Shown: positions 8,403 through 17,938 of the stretch, one piece after another
Numbering within the stretch: the first letter of the stretch is position 1
Layout of the letters: the number at the start of each line of letters is the position of its first letter
Origin: Crocinitomicaceae bacterium
GTDB taxonomy: Bacteria; Bacteroidota; Bacteroidia; Flavobacteriales_D; Crocinitomicaceae
NCBI GenBank assembly: GCA_017984635.1
Contig: JAGNZC010000015.1
Span: forward strand, 1-61,516
Reading direction: 5' to 3'
DNA: 61,516 nucleotides
Position numbers and translations under genes: made by a program
Notes under the pieces: model-generated
What the model was told of the DNA's origin: nothing
The model's input: the letters and a program-made list of their open reading frames with translations, nothing else
Database searches by the model: none

Positions 8403-9674
8403 ATGCTTGAAATTACCCGCATCCGAACAGAAAAAGAAGCCATTATTGAAGGGCTTAAAAAAAGAAATATTGATGCAACAGCAACATTAGATGCTGTTTT
8501 AGCTGCTGATACCAATTGGCGCGCTACAAAAACTGAGTTAGAATCCATCGCTGCAGAATTGAACGGTTTAGCGAAAGTGATTGGAGACTTATTCAAACAG
8601 GGTAAACAAGCAGAAGCAAACGAAGCGAAAGAACAAACGTCAACTTTAAAAACGCGTGAAGTTGAATTGAAATCTAAAGTAGATGCTTTTGAGAAAGAAA
8701 TTACAGAGTTGTTATATACCTTGCCAAATGTTCCAAATGAATTAGTGAAAGCTGGTAAAAGTGAATTGGATAATGAAACAGTATACGAACAAGGTGCTAT
8801 TCCAACGTTTGATTGCGAACCTCTTCCTCATTGGGACTTGGCTAAAAAATATGATTTAATAGACTTTGAATTAGGCGTAAAAGTAACTGGAGCTGGTTTC
8901 CCATTTTACAGAGGGAAAGGTGCAAAATTACAACGCGCTTTGATTTCTTTCTTTTTAGAAGAAGCAGACAAAGCTGGGTATGAAGAATTTATTCCACCCT
9001 TGGTTGTCAATGAAGCGAGTGGTTACGGTACTGGACAATTGCCTGACAAAGAAGGTCAAATGTATTATGTGGGCGAAGATGATTTTTATTTGATTCCTAC
9101 TGCAGAAGTGCCATTGACAAATATATACAGAGATGTCATTTTACCTTCTGATGATTTTTCCATTAAACTTACTGGTTATACGCCATGTTTCAGAAGAGAA
9201 GCAGGTTCATACGGGAAAGATGTGCGTGGTTTAAATCGTTTACACCAATTTGATAAAGTTGAAATCGTTCGAATTGAGCATCCTTCAAACTCTGCAAAAG
9301 CATTAGAAGACATGATCGAACACGTTAAAAATTTGTTGGAGAAATTAGGTTTACAATACAGAATTTTGAGATTATGTGGTGGAGATACAGGTTTTGCTTC
9401 TGCATTAACATACGATTTTGAAGTGTATTCTGCGGCTCAAGACAAATGGTTAGAAGTAAGTTCGGTTTCTCGTTTTGATACGTTCCAAGCGAATCGTTTG
9501 AAATTGCGTTTTAAAGGAGCAGATAAAAAGAATCAATTATGCCATACCTTGAATGGTTCAGCTTTAGCTTTACCTAGAATTGTGGCTGCAATGTTGGAAA
9601 ATCACCAAACTGCAACTGGAATCAATATCCCTACAGCTTTGCATAAATTTACTGGATTTACTAAGATTGATTAA
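8403..9674 (+). CDS. serS: Serine--tRNA ligase
   Basis: Class II aminoacyl-tRNA synthetase charging tRNA-Ser (and tRNA-Sec where present). Residues about 1-110 form the long antiparallel coiled-coil arm that grips the tRNA variable arm. The catalytic core follows, with GTGQLPDKEGQMYY, the motif 2 loop TPCFRREAGSYGKDVRGLNR and motif 3 near NGSALALPRIVAAMLENHQ. At 423 residues it is full length. The promoter region upstream has a weak TACTTTAA box. Confidence 0.98.
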   Translation: MLEITRIRTEKEAIIEGLKKRNIDATATLDAVLAADTNWRATKTELESIAAELNGLAKVIGDLFKQGKQAEANEAKEQTSTLKTREVELKSKVDAFEKEITELLYTLPNVPNELVKAGKSELDNETVYEQGAIPTFDCEPLPHWDLAKKYDLIDFELGVKVTGAGFPFYRGKGAKLQRALISFFLEEADKAGYEEFIPPLVVNEASGYGTGQLPDKEGQMYYVGEDDFYLIPTAEVPLTNIYRDVILPSDDFSIKLTGYTPCFRREAGSYGKDVRGLNRLHQFDKVEIVRIEHPSNSAKALEDMIEHVKNLLEKLGLQYRILRLCGGDTGFASALTYDFEVYSAAQDKWLEVSSVSRFDTFQANRLKLRFKGADKKNQLCHTLNGSALALPRIVAAMLENHQTATGINIPTALHKFTGFTKID

Positions 9675-9684
9675 TATTTTTTCC

Positions 9685-10230
9685 ATGAAACAATTACTAT
9701 TTCTTTGTTTAAGCGCGCTTGTTTTAGCGGCTTGTTCCGACTTGAAAAAACAAGAACAAATTAATTCGATTGATCTACTTTCGAAATCAGTAGATAGTAT
9801 TCAAAAGATCGTATTGAAGAGCGAAATCGATTCAATTGTTTACCGCAAAACAGCAACACAAGATGTTGAATTACGCATCAAACAGAATTTTTATTCAGAC
9901 ACTGTAAATTTAGCTTTTGGAAAAAAAATGGACGCATATAAAGTTATGCGAAGAAAATTCGGCCCTTTATCTCGTACCTACAATGCATTGAAAATTGGTT
10001 CTGCAGATGAACTGGTAACTTTAAGCAAGTTGAAAAATGACATCAATTCAGGAAGTGGTGAAAGAGATAAATATGCTGAATTCATTCAATTTGAAATGAA
10101 TAAAGTCAAGCAACTCTCGATTATTCTTTCTGATTATTTGAAAGAAAAAGATACTACCTTGAAGGTTTATCATCAATTGCATCCAGAACTATTGGCATTT
10201 TCCTTAGCACTTATCAAGGATAAAAAATAA
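9685..10230 (+). CDS. Hypothetical lipoprotein
   Basis: Unrecognised 181-residue protein. The ATG at 9685 was chosen because it gives a clean lipoprotein signal: MKQLLFLCLSALVLAACS, with the lipobox Cys at residue 17; the open frame extends further upstream inside serS, which is artefactual. The mature part is charged, Lys-rich and probably alpha-helical. It lies 10 bp after serS and 1 bp before the TPR gene, so it probably acts at the envelope with that TPR protein. Confidence 0.75.
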   Translation: MKQLLFLCLSALVLAACSDLKKQEQINSIDLLSKSVDSIQKIVLKSEIDSIVYRKTATQDVELRIKQNFYSDTVNLAFGKKMDAYKVMRRKFGPLSRTYNALKIGSADELVTLSKLKNDINSGSGERDKYAEFIQFEMNKVKQLSIILSDYLKEKDTTLKVYHQLHPELLAFSLALIKDKK

Positions 10231-10231
10231 C

Positions 10232-12058
10232 ATGAAGATAGCGTCTGTTTTCTTTAGCATAGTCATAACGCTTTTTTCTTTTGCTCAAAAAGAAACGGAC
10301 CAACAATTAGCACAGCATTATTTTGCAAATGGGGATTTTGAAAAAGCAAGTTCTTATTATGAAAAAATTGTTGCTTCTGATCCATCCAAAGTAAATTTTA
10401 ACCGCTATTTTGAATGTTTAGTTCAATTAAAAGATTTTAAACAAGCGGAAAAAGTTCTAAAAAAACAAGTCAGCAATTTCCGGTATGATTTAGACTATAA
10501 AGTACAATTAGGTAAACTATACGAAGAAACTAATCAACTAGACAAAGCAAAAAGACTCTATAATGAGTTAATTGAAGAATTAACTGCAGATCCAACTTAT
10601 ATCATTAATTTGTTTACGGCATTGCGAAGTCAAAACAACAATGAGCTTGCATTTAAAGTGATCGAAGAAGGACGTAAATTGTTGAAAAATACGTATCCTT
10701 TACATTTTCAGTTTGCAGAGTATTATGGTGCAATGGGACAAACAGAAAAAATGTTGGATGAATACATTGGTTTACTAGATTTTCAAGCGAGTTATAGCGA
10801 ATCAATTCAAAACTTATTAATTCGTCAATATGATTTTTCTCAACCGGATTTAAAGGAATTTGACTATTTAAAAAGTAGTCTATTAGTTAGAATACAAAAA
10901 AATCCAGCCGAACAAGTTTATGTCAATATGTTGGTTTGGTTATTCATACAACGGAAGAATTTTGATGGTGCTTTGTTCCAACTTCAAGCCTTAGATAAAC
11001 GTTTGAATGAACAAGGAAGAAGAATATTGGATTTAGGAACGATTTGTGTAGAAAACACAGCCTATGAATCGGCTCGAAAAGCATTCAAATATGTTTTGAG
11101 TTTGGGGCAAGAATCTCCTTATTATTTAAAAGCAGAAAATGCCTTATTAAACACTCGTTTTTTAGAGGTAACCACGAATAGAAATTATTCAAAAGAAGAA
11201 TTACAAGCAACAGTATTAGAATACAAAGCAGCGATCATTCGTTTAGGAAAAAAACCAAGATCATTGCCACTATTGATGGAACTTTCACACATTCAAGCCT
11301 TTTATTTTAATCAGGCAGATTCTGCTATTCTAAATTTATCAGAAGTACTTAAAATGCCTGGATTGACAGATATGCAACGTGCAGATGTGAAAATGTTGTT
11401 AGGGGACATTCATGTTTTACATGGAGATATTTGGGAAGCTTCATTACTTTTCATGCAAATTCAAAATGATTTGAAATTTGAGCCAATCGGACAAGAAGCA
11501 AAATTCAAAAATGCACGAATTTTTTACTACGATGCAGAATTTGATTATGCTCAAGAACAATTGAATATTTTGAAAGAATCCACATCAAAATTAATTGCTA
11601 ATGATGCCATGCAATTATCAATTATGATAACAGATAATTATGGGATTGATAGTAATTACCAAGCCATGTCTTGGTTTGCTAATGCTGATTTATTAATTGA
11701 ACAGCACAAATACGAAGCTGCTTTCATTTTGTTTGACAGTATTATTAAAGCATTCCCATATCACAGCTTAAGTGATGAAATCTACTTTAAAAAAGCACAT
11801 GCCATGCAACAACAAGGTAGGTGGAACGAAGCGGTGGAATTTTTAACTACTTTATTAAAATACCATAAAGAAGATATTTTAGCGGATGATGCCTTGTTTC
11901 AATTAGCTGAAATAACAGAAGTTCAACTCAAAGATTTACCGAAAGCAACTGAATTGTATAAAACATTATTGTTTGATTATAAAGGCAGCTTATTTGCTGA
12001 GGAAGCAAGAAAACGATTGCGTTTGCTTCGAGGTGATAATGTTAAGGAAATAGAGTAG
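10232..12058 (+). CDS. Secreted tetratricopeptide-repeat protein
   Basis: 608 residues with a signal peptide (to about residue 18, ...LFSFAQ) followed by many TPR-like helical hairpins. Early repeats read LAQHYFANGDFEKASSYYEKI and LGKLYEETNQLDKAKRLYNEL; a second block near the C-terminus includes QQGRWNEAVEFLTTLLKYH and LPKATELYKTLLFDY. TPR arrays mediate protein-protein contacts. Placed directly after the lipoprotein gene, it is probably a periplasmic scaffold; its partner is unknown. Confidence 0.85.
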   Translation: MKIASVFFSIVITLFSFAQKETDQQLAQHYFANGDFEKASSYYEKIVASDPSKVNFNRYFECLVQLKDFKQAEKVLKKQVSNFRYDLDYKVQLGKLYEETNQLDKAKRLYNELIEELTADPTYIINLFTALRSQNNNELAFKVIEEGRKLLKNTYPLHFQFAEYYGAMGQTEKMLDEYIGLLDFQASYSESIQNLLIRQYDFSQPDLKEFDYLKSSLLVRIQKNPAEQVYVNMLVWLFIQRKNFDGALFQLQALDKRLNEQGRRILDLGTICVENTAYESARKAFKYVLSLGQESPYYLKAENALLNTRFLEVTTNRNYSKEELQATVLEYKAAIIRLGKKPRSLPLLMELSHIQAFYFNQADSAILNLSEVLKMPGLTDMQRADVKMLLGDIHVLHGDIWEASLLFMQIQNDLKFEPIGQEAKFKNARIFYYDAEFDYAQEQLNILKESTSKLIANDAMQLSIMITDNYGIDSNYQAMSWFANADLLIEQHKYEAAFILFDSIIKAFPYHSLSDEIYFKKAHAMQQQGRWNEAVEFLTTLLKYHKEDILADDALFQLAEITEVQLKDLPKATELYKTLLFDYKGSLFAEEARKRLRLLRGDNVKEIE

Positions 12059-12097
12059 TTCCGGTAAACATTTTTAAGTATTGTTCGTTTAATCGAT

Positions 12098-12718
12098 ATG
12101 CGACAATCAATTTCTATTATTATCTTATTCGTTTGTTTATCTAGTTGTGCTCAACCAGCTAACCATTCGAAACTTGTTTCTCCAAAATCCAAAACTGCAT
12201 ATTTTGCAGCTGGATGTTTTTGGTGTGTTGAGGCCGTTTTTGAATCTATAAAAGGAGTGGAAGATGTAACTTCTGGTTATGCTGGAGGGAAAGAGAAAAA
12301 TCCAACTTATGAATTAATTTGTAGTGGGAACTCGATGCATGCAGAAACGATTAAAATTACGTATGATTCTACAGTTATTAACTATGATACTTTGTTGGTT
12401 GCGTTTTTTGGTTCGCACGATCCATCTACATTAAATCAACAAGGGCCTGATTTTGGGCCACAATACCGTTCGATTATTTTTTATCAAAGTTTGAAAGAAA
12501 AGCAGCAAGCTGAACGTTATATCGCGCGTTTAATTCAACAGAAAGTACATGCTCAGATTACCACAGAATTAACTCCTTTTACGGTCTTTTATCCGGCAGA
12601 AATCTACCACCAAGACTACGAAAAAAACAATCCAAATAATCGATATATTCAGTTAGTTTCAAAAAAACGAGTTGCGAAGTTTAAAAAGAAACTTCCTCAT
12701 TTATTGAAAATAGATTAA
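12098..12718 (+). CDS. msrA: Peptide-methionine (S)-S-oxide reductase MsrA, lipoprotein form
   Basis: Reduces methionine-S-sulfoxide in damaged proteins. The catalytic GCFWCVEAVFE motif is near residue 39, followed by SGYAGG, the GSHDPSTLNQQGPDFGPQYRS block and YHQDY. An N-terminal lipobox (CLSSCAQ, Cys at about 18) predicts an envelope lipoprotein, so it would repair periplasmic or outer-membrane proteins rather than cytosolic ones. No MsrB domain is fused. It is followed by a bidirectional terminator shared with metK. Confidence 0.95.
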   Translation: MRQSISIIILFVCLSSCAQPANHSKLVSPKSKTAYFAAGCFWCVEAVFESIKGVEDVTSGYAGGKEKNPTYELICSGNSMHAETIKITYDSTVINYDTLLVAFFGSHDPSTLNQQGPDFGPQYRSIIFYQSLKEKQQAERYIARLIQQKVHAQITTELTPFTVFYPAEIYHQDYEKNNPNNRYIQLVSKKRVAKFKKKLPHLLKID

Positions 12719-12732
12719 TAAGTAGTTTGCAA

Positions 12733-12762
12733 AAAAAAGGCGCTTTAAAAAGCGCCTTTTTT
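12733..12762. terminator. Bidirectional terminator between msrA and metK
   Basis: Near-perfect hairpin AAAAGGCGCTTT / AAAGCGCCTTTT with A-run upstream and T-run downstream. It can end msrA transcripts on the plus strand and metK transcripts on the minus strand. Confidence 0.9.
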
Positions 12763-12780
12763 AATCTGTAATTTGCTTAA

Positions 12781-14061
12781 TTACAAATTAAATGTTGATT
12801 TAACTTGGTCAACAAAATCTAATTTTTCCCAAGTGAACAATTCTACTTCTAACACTTTAACAGTTCCATCTGGTGCTTTAAATGATTTTTTAACTATTTC
12901 ATTTTTACGCCCCATGTGACCATAAGCTGCAGTTTCTGAATAGATTGGATTACGTAATTTCAATCGTTGTTCAATTGCGTATGGACGCATATCAAAAATC
13001 GCTTCTACTTTGCGAGCAATCTCACCATCAGTCATATCAACTTTTGCAGTACCGTATGTATTAACAAACAATCCACATGGTTTAGCAACACCAATTGCAT
13101 ATGAAACTTGAACTAAAACTTCGTCACACAAACCTGCAGCAACTAAGTTTTTTGCGATATGACGTGTTGCATATGCCGCAGAACGGTCAACTTTTGATGG
13201 ATCTTTACCAGAGAAAGCTCCACCACCGTGAGCACCTTTTCCGCCATAGGTATCAACGATGATTTTACGACCCGTCAAACCAGTGTCTCCGTGAGGCCCA
13301 CCGATCACAAATTTACCTGTCGGGTTAATGTGGTAAGTAATTTGGTCGTTAAATAATGCTTGTAAAGCTGGTTTTAATTTTGCTTTAACGCGCGGAATTA
13401 CAATTGAAACGATGTCAGATTTAATTTTAGCTAACATTTCTGCTTCAGCTGCAAAATCGTCATGTTGCGATGAAACTACAATTGTATCAATACGTTGAGG
13501 AACATTGTCGTCAGAATATTCAATTGTAACCTGTGATTTAGCATCTGGACGCAAATAAGGAATCAATTCAGGCTCATTGTTACGAATGTAAGAAAGCTCT
13601 TGTAAGATTTTATGTGCTAAATCCAAAGCCAACGGCATGTAATTATCTGTTTCAACGCTAGCATAACCAAACATCATTCCTTGGTCACCTGCACCTTGAG
13701 CATTTGCTTTTGATTCAAAATCATTTTTTGCAGCAGCACGGTCAACACCTTGGTTGATATCGTCAGATTGATCATGTAATGCTGAAATAATACCACATGA
13801 ATTTGCATCAAACATATATTCAGACTTCGTGTATCCGATTTTTTTAATCGTTTCACGAGCGATTGATTGAACATCCAAATAAGTAGTAGTTTTAATTTCT
13901 CCAGCTAAAACAACCAAACCAGTAGTAACCAACGTTTCACATGCAACTTTTGATTCAGGATCAAAGGCCATGAAATTATCAATTAACGCATCTGAAATTT
14001 GGTCAGAAACTTTGTCAGGATGCCCTTCTGAAACTGACTCTGATGTAAATAAATATGACAT
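12781..14061 (-). CDS. metK: S-adenosylmethionine synthetase
   Basis: Makes SAM from methionine and ATP. Motifs include [20 protein letters not shown] at the N-terminus, [12 protein letters not shown] (adenine site), the mobile [21 protein letters not shown] loop and the phosphate-binding [19 protein letters not shown]. The 426-residue length is normal for Bacteroidota. The 94-bp upstream gap shows no recognisable SAM riboswitch. Confidence 0.98.
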   Translation of the reverse strand: MSYLFTSESVSEGHPDKVSDQISDALIDNFMAFDPESKVACETLVTTGLVVLAGEIKTTTYLDVQSIARETIKKIGYTKSEYMFDANSCGIISALHDQSDDINQGVDRAAAKNDFESKANAQGAGDQGMMFGYASVETDNYMPLALDLAHKILQELSYIRNNEPELIPYLRPDAKSQVTIEYSDDNVPQRIDTIVVSSQHDDFAAEAEMLAKIKSDIVSIVIPRVKAKLKPALQALFNDQITYHINPTGKFVIGGPHGDTGLTGRKIIVDTYGGKGAHGGGAFSGKDPSKVDRSAAYATRHIAKNLVAAGLCDEVLVQVSYAIGVAKPCGLFVNTYGTAKVDMTDGEIARKVEAIFDMRPYAIEQRLKLRNPIYSETAAYGHMGRKNEIVKKSFKAPDGTVKVLEVELFTWEKLDFVDQVKSTFNL

Positions 14062-14155
14062 TATCTGTTTTTTAAATTTGTTGTGCGAATTTACTAAAAA
14101 AATATTGGCAAATCAATTGATGTATTTCTAAATAGTTGAATATTTGATTGATTTT

Positions 14156-14500
14156 TTAGTGCATTCCACCAGGTTGACAACATTTCGGCAATTTTAATAC
14201 ATTTTCTTTAGGTGCTATAAATTCATTTGCATCATATCCAATTTCGTTCAACTTTTCACAAATTGTTTTCAAACTGATTTTTTTAGTAACGAATTTCACG
14301 GTTACAATTTTCGTTTCATTATCTAGTTCGGCGAATTTAACTCCTTTTGTATAATTCAATAAAGATTCAATGCGTTCTTCACAATCGCCACATTGTGCTG
14401 ATGTTTGAATGGTAACTATTTGAACAGCAACGTCTTTTGTCTGAGCATTTAAGTGCATGGATAAACAACTTAATATGCTGATCATTATTATTTTTTTCAT
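14156..14500 (-). CDS. Secreted heavy-metal-associated (HMA) domain protein
   Basis: 114 residues: a signal peptide (cut near residue 19, LNAQ), then a ferredoxin-like HMA domain with the metal-binding motif CGDCEER in the position of CxxC of copper and mercury chaperones, and a tail containing KCCQPGGMH with potential Cys and His ligands. HMA domains bind soft metals such as Cu(I); here the domain would work in the periplasm. Starts 2 bp after the TonB receptor gene, so the two are co-translated. Confidence 0.85.
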   Translation of the reverse strand: MKKIIMISILSCLSMHLNAQTKDVAVQIVTIQTSAQCGDCEERIESLLNYTKGVKFAELDNETKIVTVKFVTKKISLKTICEKLNEIGYDANEFIAPKENVLKLPKCCQPGGMH

Positions 14501-14502
14501 TT

Positions 14503-16683
14503 TTAATTCTTTAATGTAAATCTTATTCCTCCATATATATTAATCCCCATTATGGGTCCCCAAATTCGAGTTGCATCAAAATCATTCCCAAAAGGATTTG
14601 ATGGATCAATAATTGCATTTTTTTGTTTGAAATTACTTAAATTTTCAATCCCAACATAGAAATCCCATTTTTTAAATAAGTGAGTTATTTGTAGATTTAT
14701 TAGTGGATAAGCTTGACTTTTTTCATTTTCAACGATAAGAGAATTCAATTGATAATTTGGTAATCGCATAGCCCCATAAATAGAAATGTTCGAAGCAAAT
14801 TCCCATCGTTTATTTCTTGTGCTATAACTTAAAGCAGTTAAAAAACGATCTCTAGGAACCATTACTTGTTGTTGTTCTATTCCATTGTATTGTGCTCGAA
14901 TCAGTAAGTTTTTATAAGCAAAACGAACTGAAAATCTAGGGGCTAATTCGATATCCAACTCCATTTGTAGACTAGATGAATAGGACGTATTTTGTTCGTT
15001 TTTAAAATAGATAAAAGCAGTATTAGCATCGCGATCAACAATTAATTGATTTTCAAAATAGGTGAAATAATAGTCAATTGTAACACTCGTTTTCCGATGC
15101 AATAATTTAAAGTTATTTACTAGAGATGTACCGATATTCCAACTTTTTTCAGGTTTTAGTTCTGTTGCTTTCACCCATATTTTTGAATTAGCCATTAATG
15201 AAATGTTATCAATCATAAAATTGGGAACACGCCAACCTTTTCCTGCTGTTAATCGAAGATCCATGTATTCATTTAATGTATATTTCGCATGAAATCTTGG
15301 GACGAATTGAGCCCCAAATTGCGAGTGAATATCCAATCTTGCTCCTAAAACGGTTGTTAAACGTATGCCTGAGAAAGTATATTCTAAAAAGGAACCTGGC
15401 ACAATTTCAACTCTATTGTCTACTAGCATATTACTTTTTTGATGTAATTGAATAAAATTAGCACTAATACCTACTTTTATTTTGTGTATTGTTGTTCCTA
15501 TAATGCCATCAAAAAGTGCATTGATATACCCTCTTTTTTCTGTCCCTAAAAAATCTCGATTACCAAATTTACTCGTAATGGTATGACTTTTAACTGCATA
15601 AACCACTCCAATTGAATTTGTTGGCTTTTTCAAAAAGAAACCAGTTTTTGCAAAAATATCAACATGCTTGGTTTTGGTAGTAACACGATAAGGACTTACG
15701 GCATTTATTTCTCCGCCCAATTTTTCGTCGAAATACGTGTTGAATCCAATTTGCGCTTCCATTTTTTTGCCTTGGTATTGCCAACGATTCATAGCTGCTA
15801 TAGTTTTTGATAATGGAATGTCGTAATAATTATCATGGTTGTTGTCCATTTTTCCTAGCATTGTTGAACCATGTAAAAACCATGTTGTTCGCCATTTTGG
15901 CGACACGATTATAGAATGATTTACGTTTAGTTCAGAACGACCGAAAGCACTTTGATATCCATTTAAGAAAAAGTGCTCTGCTTGTTCGGGTTTTTTCAAT
16001 TCAAGATTGATTAAACCTGCCATGGATTCATAACCATTGACTACGGTTCCTGTTCCTTTCGTAATTTGAATGGAAGAAATCCAGGTTCCTGGTATAGATG
16101 TAATTCCAAAAGAGCTCTCAAGCCCTCTTAAAATAGGAACGTTTTCGAGTTGAATTTGTGTATAAACTCCATCTAATCCTAATAGTTGGATTTTTTTAGC
16201 TCCAGATACGGCGTCTGTAATGTTAACATCAACGGAAGCATTCGATTCAAATGATTCCGATAAATTGCAACACGCAGCTTTCCTCAATTCACCGCTGTTT
16301 ATTTCTTCAACATGCAAGGTTTTGAGTCGAGAAATACCGTGATCAGTTTTTCTAAAAGCTACTACTATTTCAGGTAATAATTTTTCAGAATAAAGAACAA
16401 TTTGGTAAGCACTGAAACGGTCTTTTTTGCTTAAAATGACGGTGTCGTTGTAATATCCTTTTGCACTAATCACTAATGTTTGTGGTAGCGTTTTAGGGAG
16501 AATAAACTCAAATGCGCCATCCTCATTGGTCGTGGTTTTTAACTTTTCTTCTAAAAGCATTAGGCTAGCACCTTTGATAGCTTTTTTTTGAATTGTATCG
16601 TTTCCATACACATACCCTCTTACTTGTGTAAATACAAGCAATGAGTTTGTGATGAAGACAATTGTTATTAATAATTGTTTCAT
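14503..16683 (-). CDS. TonB-dependent outer-membrane receptor (putative metal receptor)
   Basis: 726 residues: signal peptide, a carboxypeptidase-like regulatory beta-sandwich (about 22-105), a plug domain (about 120-235) and a 22-strand-type barrel. The plug begins with the unusual segment KAACCNLSESFE, containing vicinal cysteines, and continues IQLLGLDGVYTQIQLENVP. TonB receptors import scarce ligands using proton-motive energy. The Cys pair and the neighbouring HMA and Cys-rich genes suggest a soft-metal ligand such as copper; that is inference. Confidence 0.88.
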   Translation of the reverse strand: MKQLLITIVFITNSLLVFTQVRGYVYGNDTIQKKAIKGASLMLLEEKLKTTTNEDGAFEFILPKTLPQTLVISAKGYYNDTVILSKKDRFSAYQIVLYSEKLLPEIVVAFRKTDHGISRLKTLHVEEINSGELRKAACCNLSESFESNASVDVNITDAVSGAKKIQLLGLDGVYTQIQLENVPILRGLESSFGITSIPGTWISSIQITKGTGTVVNGYESMAGLINLELKKPEQAEHFFLNGYQSAFGRSELNVNHSIIVSPKWRTTWFLHGSTMLGKMDNNHDNYYDIPLSKTIAAMNRWQYQGKKMEAQIGFNTYFDEKLGGEINAVSPYRVTTKTKHVDIFAKTGFFLKKPTNSIGVVYAVKSHTITSKFGNRDFLGTEKRGYINALFDGIIGTTIHKIKVGISANFIQLHQKSNMLVDNRVEIVPGSFLEYTFSGIRLTTVLGARLDIHSQFGAQFVPRFHAKYTLNEYMDLRLTAGKGWRVPNFMIDNISLMANSKIWVKATELKPEKSWNIGTSLVNNFKLLHRKTSVTIDYYFTYFENQLIVDRDANTAFIYFKNEQNTSYSSSLQMELDIELAPRFSVRFAYKNLLIRAQYNGIEQQQVMVPRDRFLTALSYSTRNKRWEFASNISIYGAMRLPNYQLNSLIVENEKSQAYPLINLQITHLFKKWDFYVGIENLSNFKQKNAIIDPSNPFGNDFDATRIWGPIMGINIYGGIRFTLKN

Positions 16684-16727
16684 TGTTTTTAAAATTAATT
16701 CGTTAACTAATTGGTAGTTGAATTAAT

Positions 16728-17177
16728 TTATAGTCTAAAAACTTGTTTGTTGAGAAGAATTTCTCTTCCTGATTTTAAAAGAGGCGGTGGATCTTCATAC
16801 TGTAGAGATGCTTGTTGGATAGGTAAAATAAACGATTCATTCCAATGATAAACAACTGGAATTGCGAATGTATTCAATGCATGAACTTGAATTTTGTAGG
16901 TTGAAAAATAATCAAGCGATGCTTTAAAATAAGAAACTTCGTCTTTGCAACAGTTATCTGAAATTGTTTGCTTAGAAGGGCTCGGTACTTTTTGCTCTTT
17001 TTCACAACATGATTCAGTGGCTGATTCTAAGGGTTCACAGTGTGAGTTAGTATTGATGAAATAGGCAGTGTAAATGCCGTCTTCAGTGCATGAATGTTGA
17101 AATACATTAACACCTATTGTTCCAATAAATGAAACAATAACTAAGATTAGTAAGGTGCAATTTTTAATCCATTTCAC
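16728..17177 (-). CDS. HYC_CC_PP family Cys-rich protein
   Basis: 149 residues, first gene of the metal operon. It has an N-terminal signal or anchor segment, then FQHSCTEDG (the HYC position, here HSC), two vicinal Cys pairs (SCCEKEQ and NCCKDEV), a Tyr-Asp-Pro-Pro-Pro segment (YEDPPPLLKSGREIL) and a short conserved C-terminal tail. This pattern matches the Bacteroidota HYC_CC_PP family, whose function is not established. Its position suggests envelope metal binding linked to the TonB receptor that follows 44 bp downstream. Confidence 0.7.
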   Translation of the reverse strand: MKWIKNCTLLILVIVSFIGTIGVNVFQHSCTEDGIYTAYFINTNSHCEPLESATESCCEKEQKVPSPSKQTISDNCCKDEVSYFKASLDYFSTYKIQVHALNTFAIPVVYHWNESFILPIQQASLQYEDPPPLLKSGREILLNKQVFRL

Positions 17178-17257
17178 AATGTAAAATTAAACGCTTTTTT
17201 CAATAAATAAAAATATATTTATTCGCAGAAATTATATCAGAAGCGAAAAGATTATGG

Positions 17258-17265
17258 TAATTTTG
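17258..17265 (+). promoter_or_regulatory. -7 element TAATTTTG of nfu
   Basis: Perfect TAnnTTTG match 16 nt before the nfu ATG. It also argues against a TTG start at 17273, which would leave almost no leader. Confidence 0.55.
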
Positions 17266-17281
17266 TCAAAAATTGCAAATT

Positions 17282-17875
17282 ATGAATGTACCAGTAACAA
17301 TATACGCAGAAATGACGCCAAATCCAACAACAATGAAGTTTGTTGCGAATAAATATTTACTACTTACAGGAGATTCAGTTGAATTTAATTCAGCAAAAGA
17401 AGCGAAAGGATTTTCACCATTGGCTGAAGAGTTATTTCAATTACCATTCGTTCAAAAAGTTTTTATTGCGGCCAATTTTGTAACGATAACTAAAACAGAT
17501 AATGTTCCTTGGGATTTCATCAACATGGAATTAAGAGAATTCATCAAAAATTTTATTAGCGAAGGAAAAGATGTTTTGGTTCAAATGCCAACTCCAGCTT
17601 TAGTTGAAGAAAATGATTCTCCTAAAAAAGTATACGAAGCGCATGAAATTGATGATGCCATTCGTGACTTATTAGATCAATTTGTGCGACCAGCAGTTGA
17701 AAATGATGGTGGAGCAATTGAATACAGAGGTTTTGAAGATGGAGTTGTTAGCGTTTTAATGAAAGGTTCTTGCGCAGGTTGTCCTTCTTCAACAGCAACA
17801 TTGAAATTTGGAATTGAGAATTTATTGAAAACACACTTACCTGAAGTAAAGGAAGTGGTAGCTGAGAATGAATAA
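17282..17875 (+). CDS. nfu: NifU-family Fe-S cluster carrier (Nfu)
   Basis: Delivers Fe-S clusters to apo-proteins. The N-terminal Nfu_N domain has the signature MTPNPTTMKFVANKYL; the C-terminal NifU-type domain (about residues 115-195) carries the cluster-binding CxxC in GSCAGCPSSTATLK. The two-domain, about 197-residue layout matches mitochondrial and bacterial Nfu proteins. The ATG at 17282 is preferred over an in-frame TTG. It complements the SUF genes at 42242-44227. Confidence 0.93.
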   Translation: MNVPVTIYAEMTPNPTTMKFVANKYLLLTGDSVEFNSAKEAKGFSPLAEELFQLPFVQKVFIAANFVTITKTDNVPWDFINMELREFIKNFISEGKDVLVQMPTPALVEENDSPKKVYEAHEIDDAIRDLLDQFVRPAVENDGGAIEYRGFEDGVVSVLMKGSCAGCPSSTATLKFGIENLLKTHLPEVKEVVAENE

Positions 17876-17887
17876 TTTATATGTGTA

Positions 17888-17928
17888 TAAAAAAAACCCG
17901 CTTTGATTATCAAGGCGGGTTTTTTTAA
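17888..17928. terminator. Bidirectional terminator between nfu and the GLPGLI gene
   Basis: Stem ACCCGCTTTG / CAAGGCGGGT (one G-U pair) around a 5-nt loop, with an A-run before and T-run after, so it can serve both convergent units. Confidence 0.88.
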
Positions 17929-17938
17929 TTAAAAAAAG

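Noticed and set aside
14062..14155. SAM riboswitch in front of metK
   Set aside because: The 94-bp gap shows no conserved riboswitch pairing that I can recognise.
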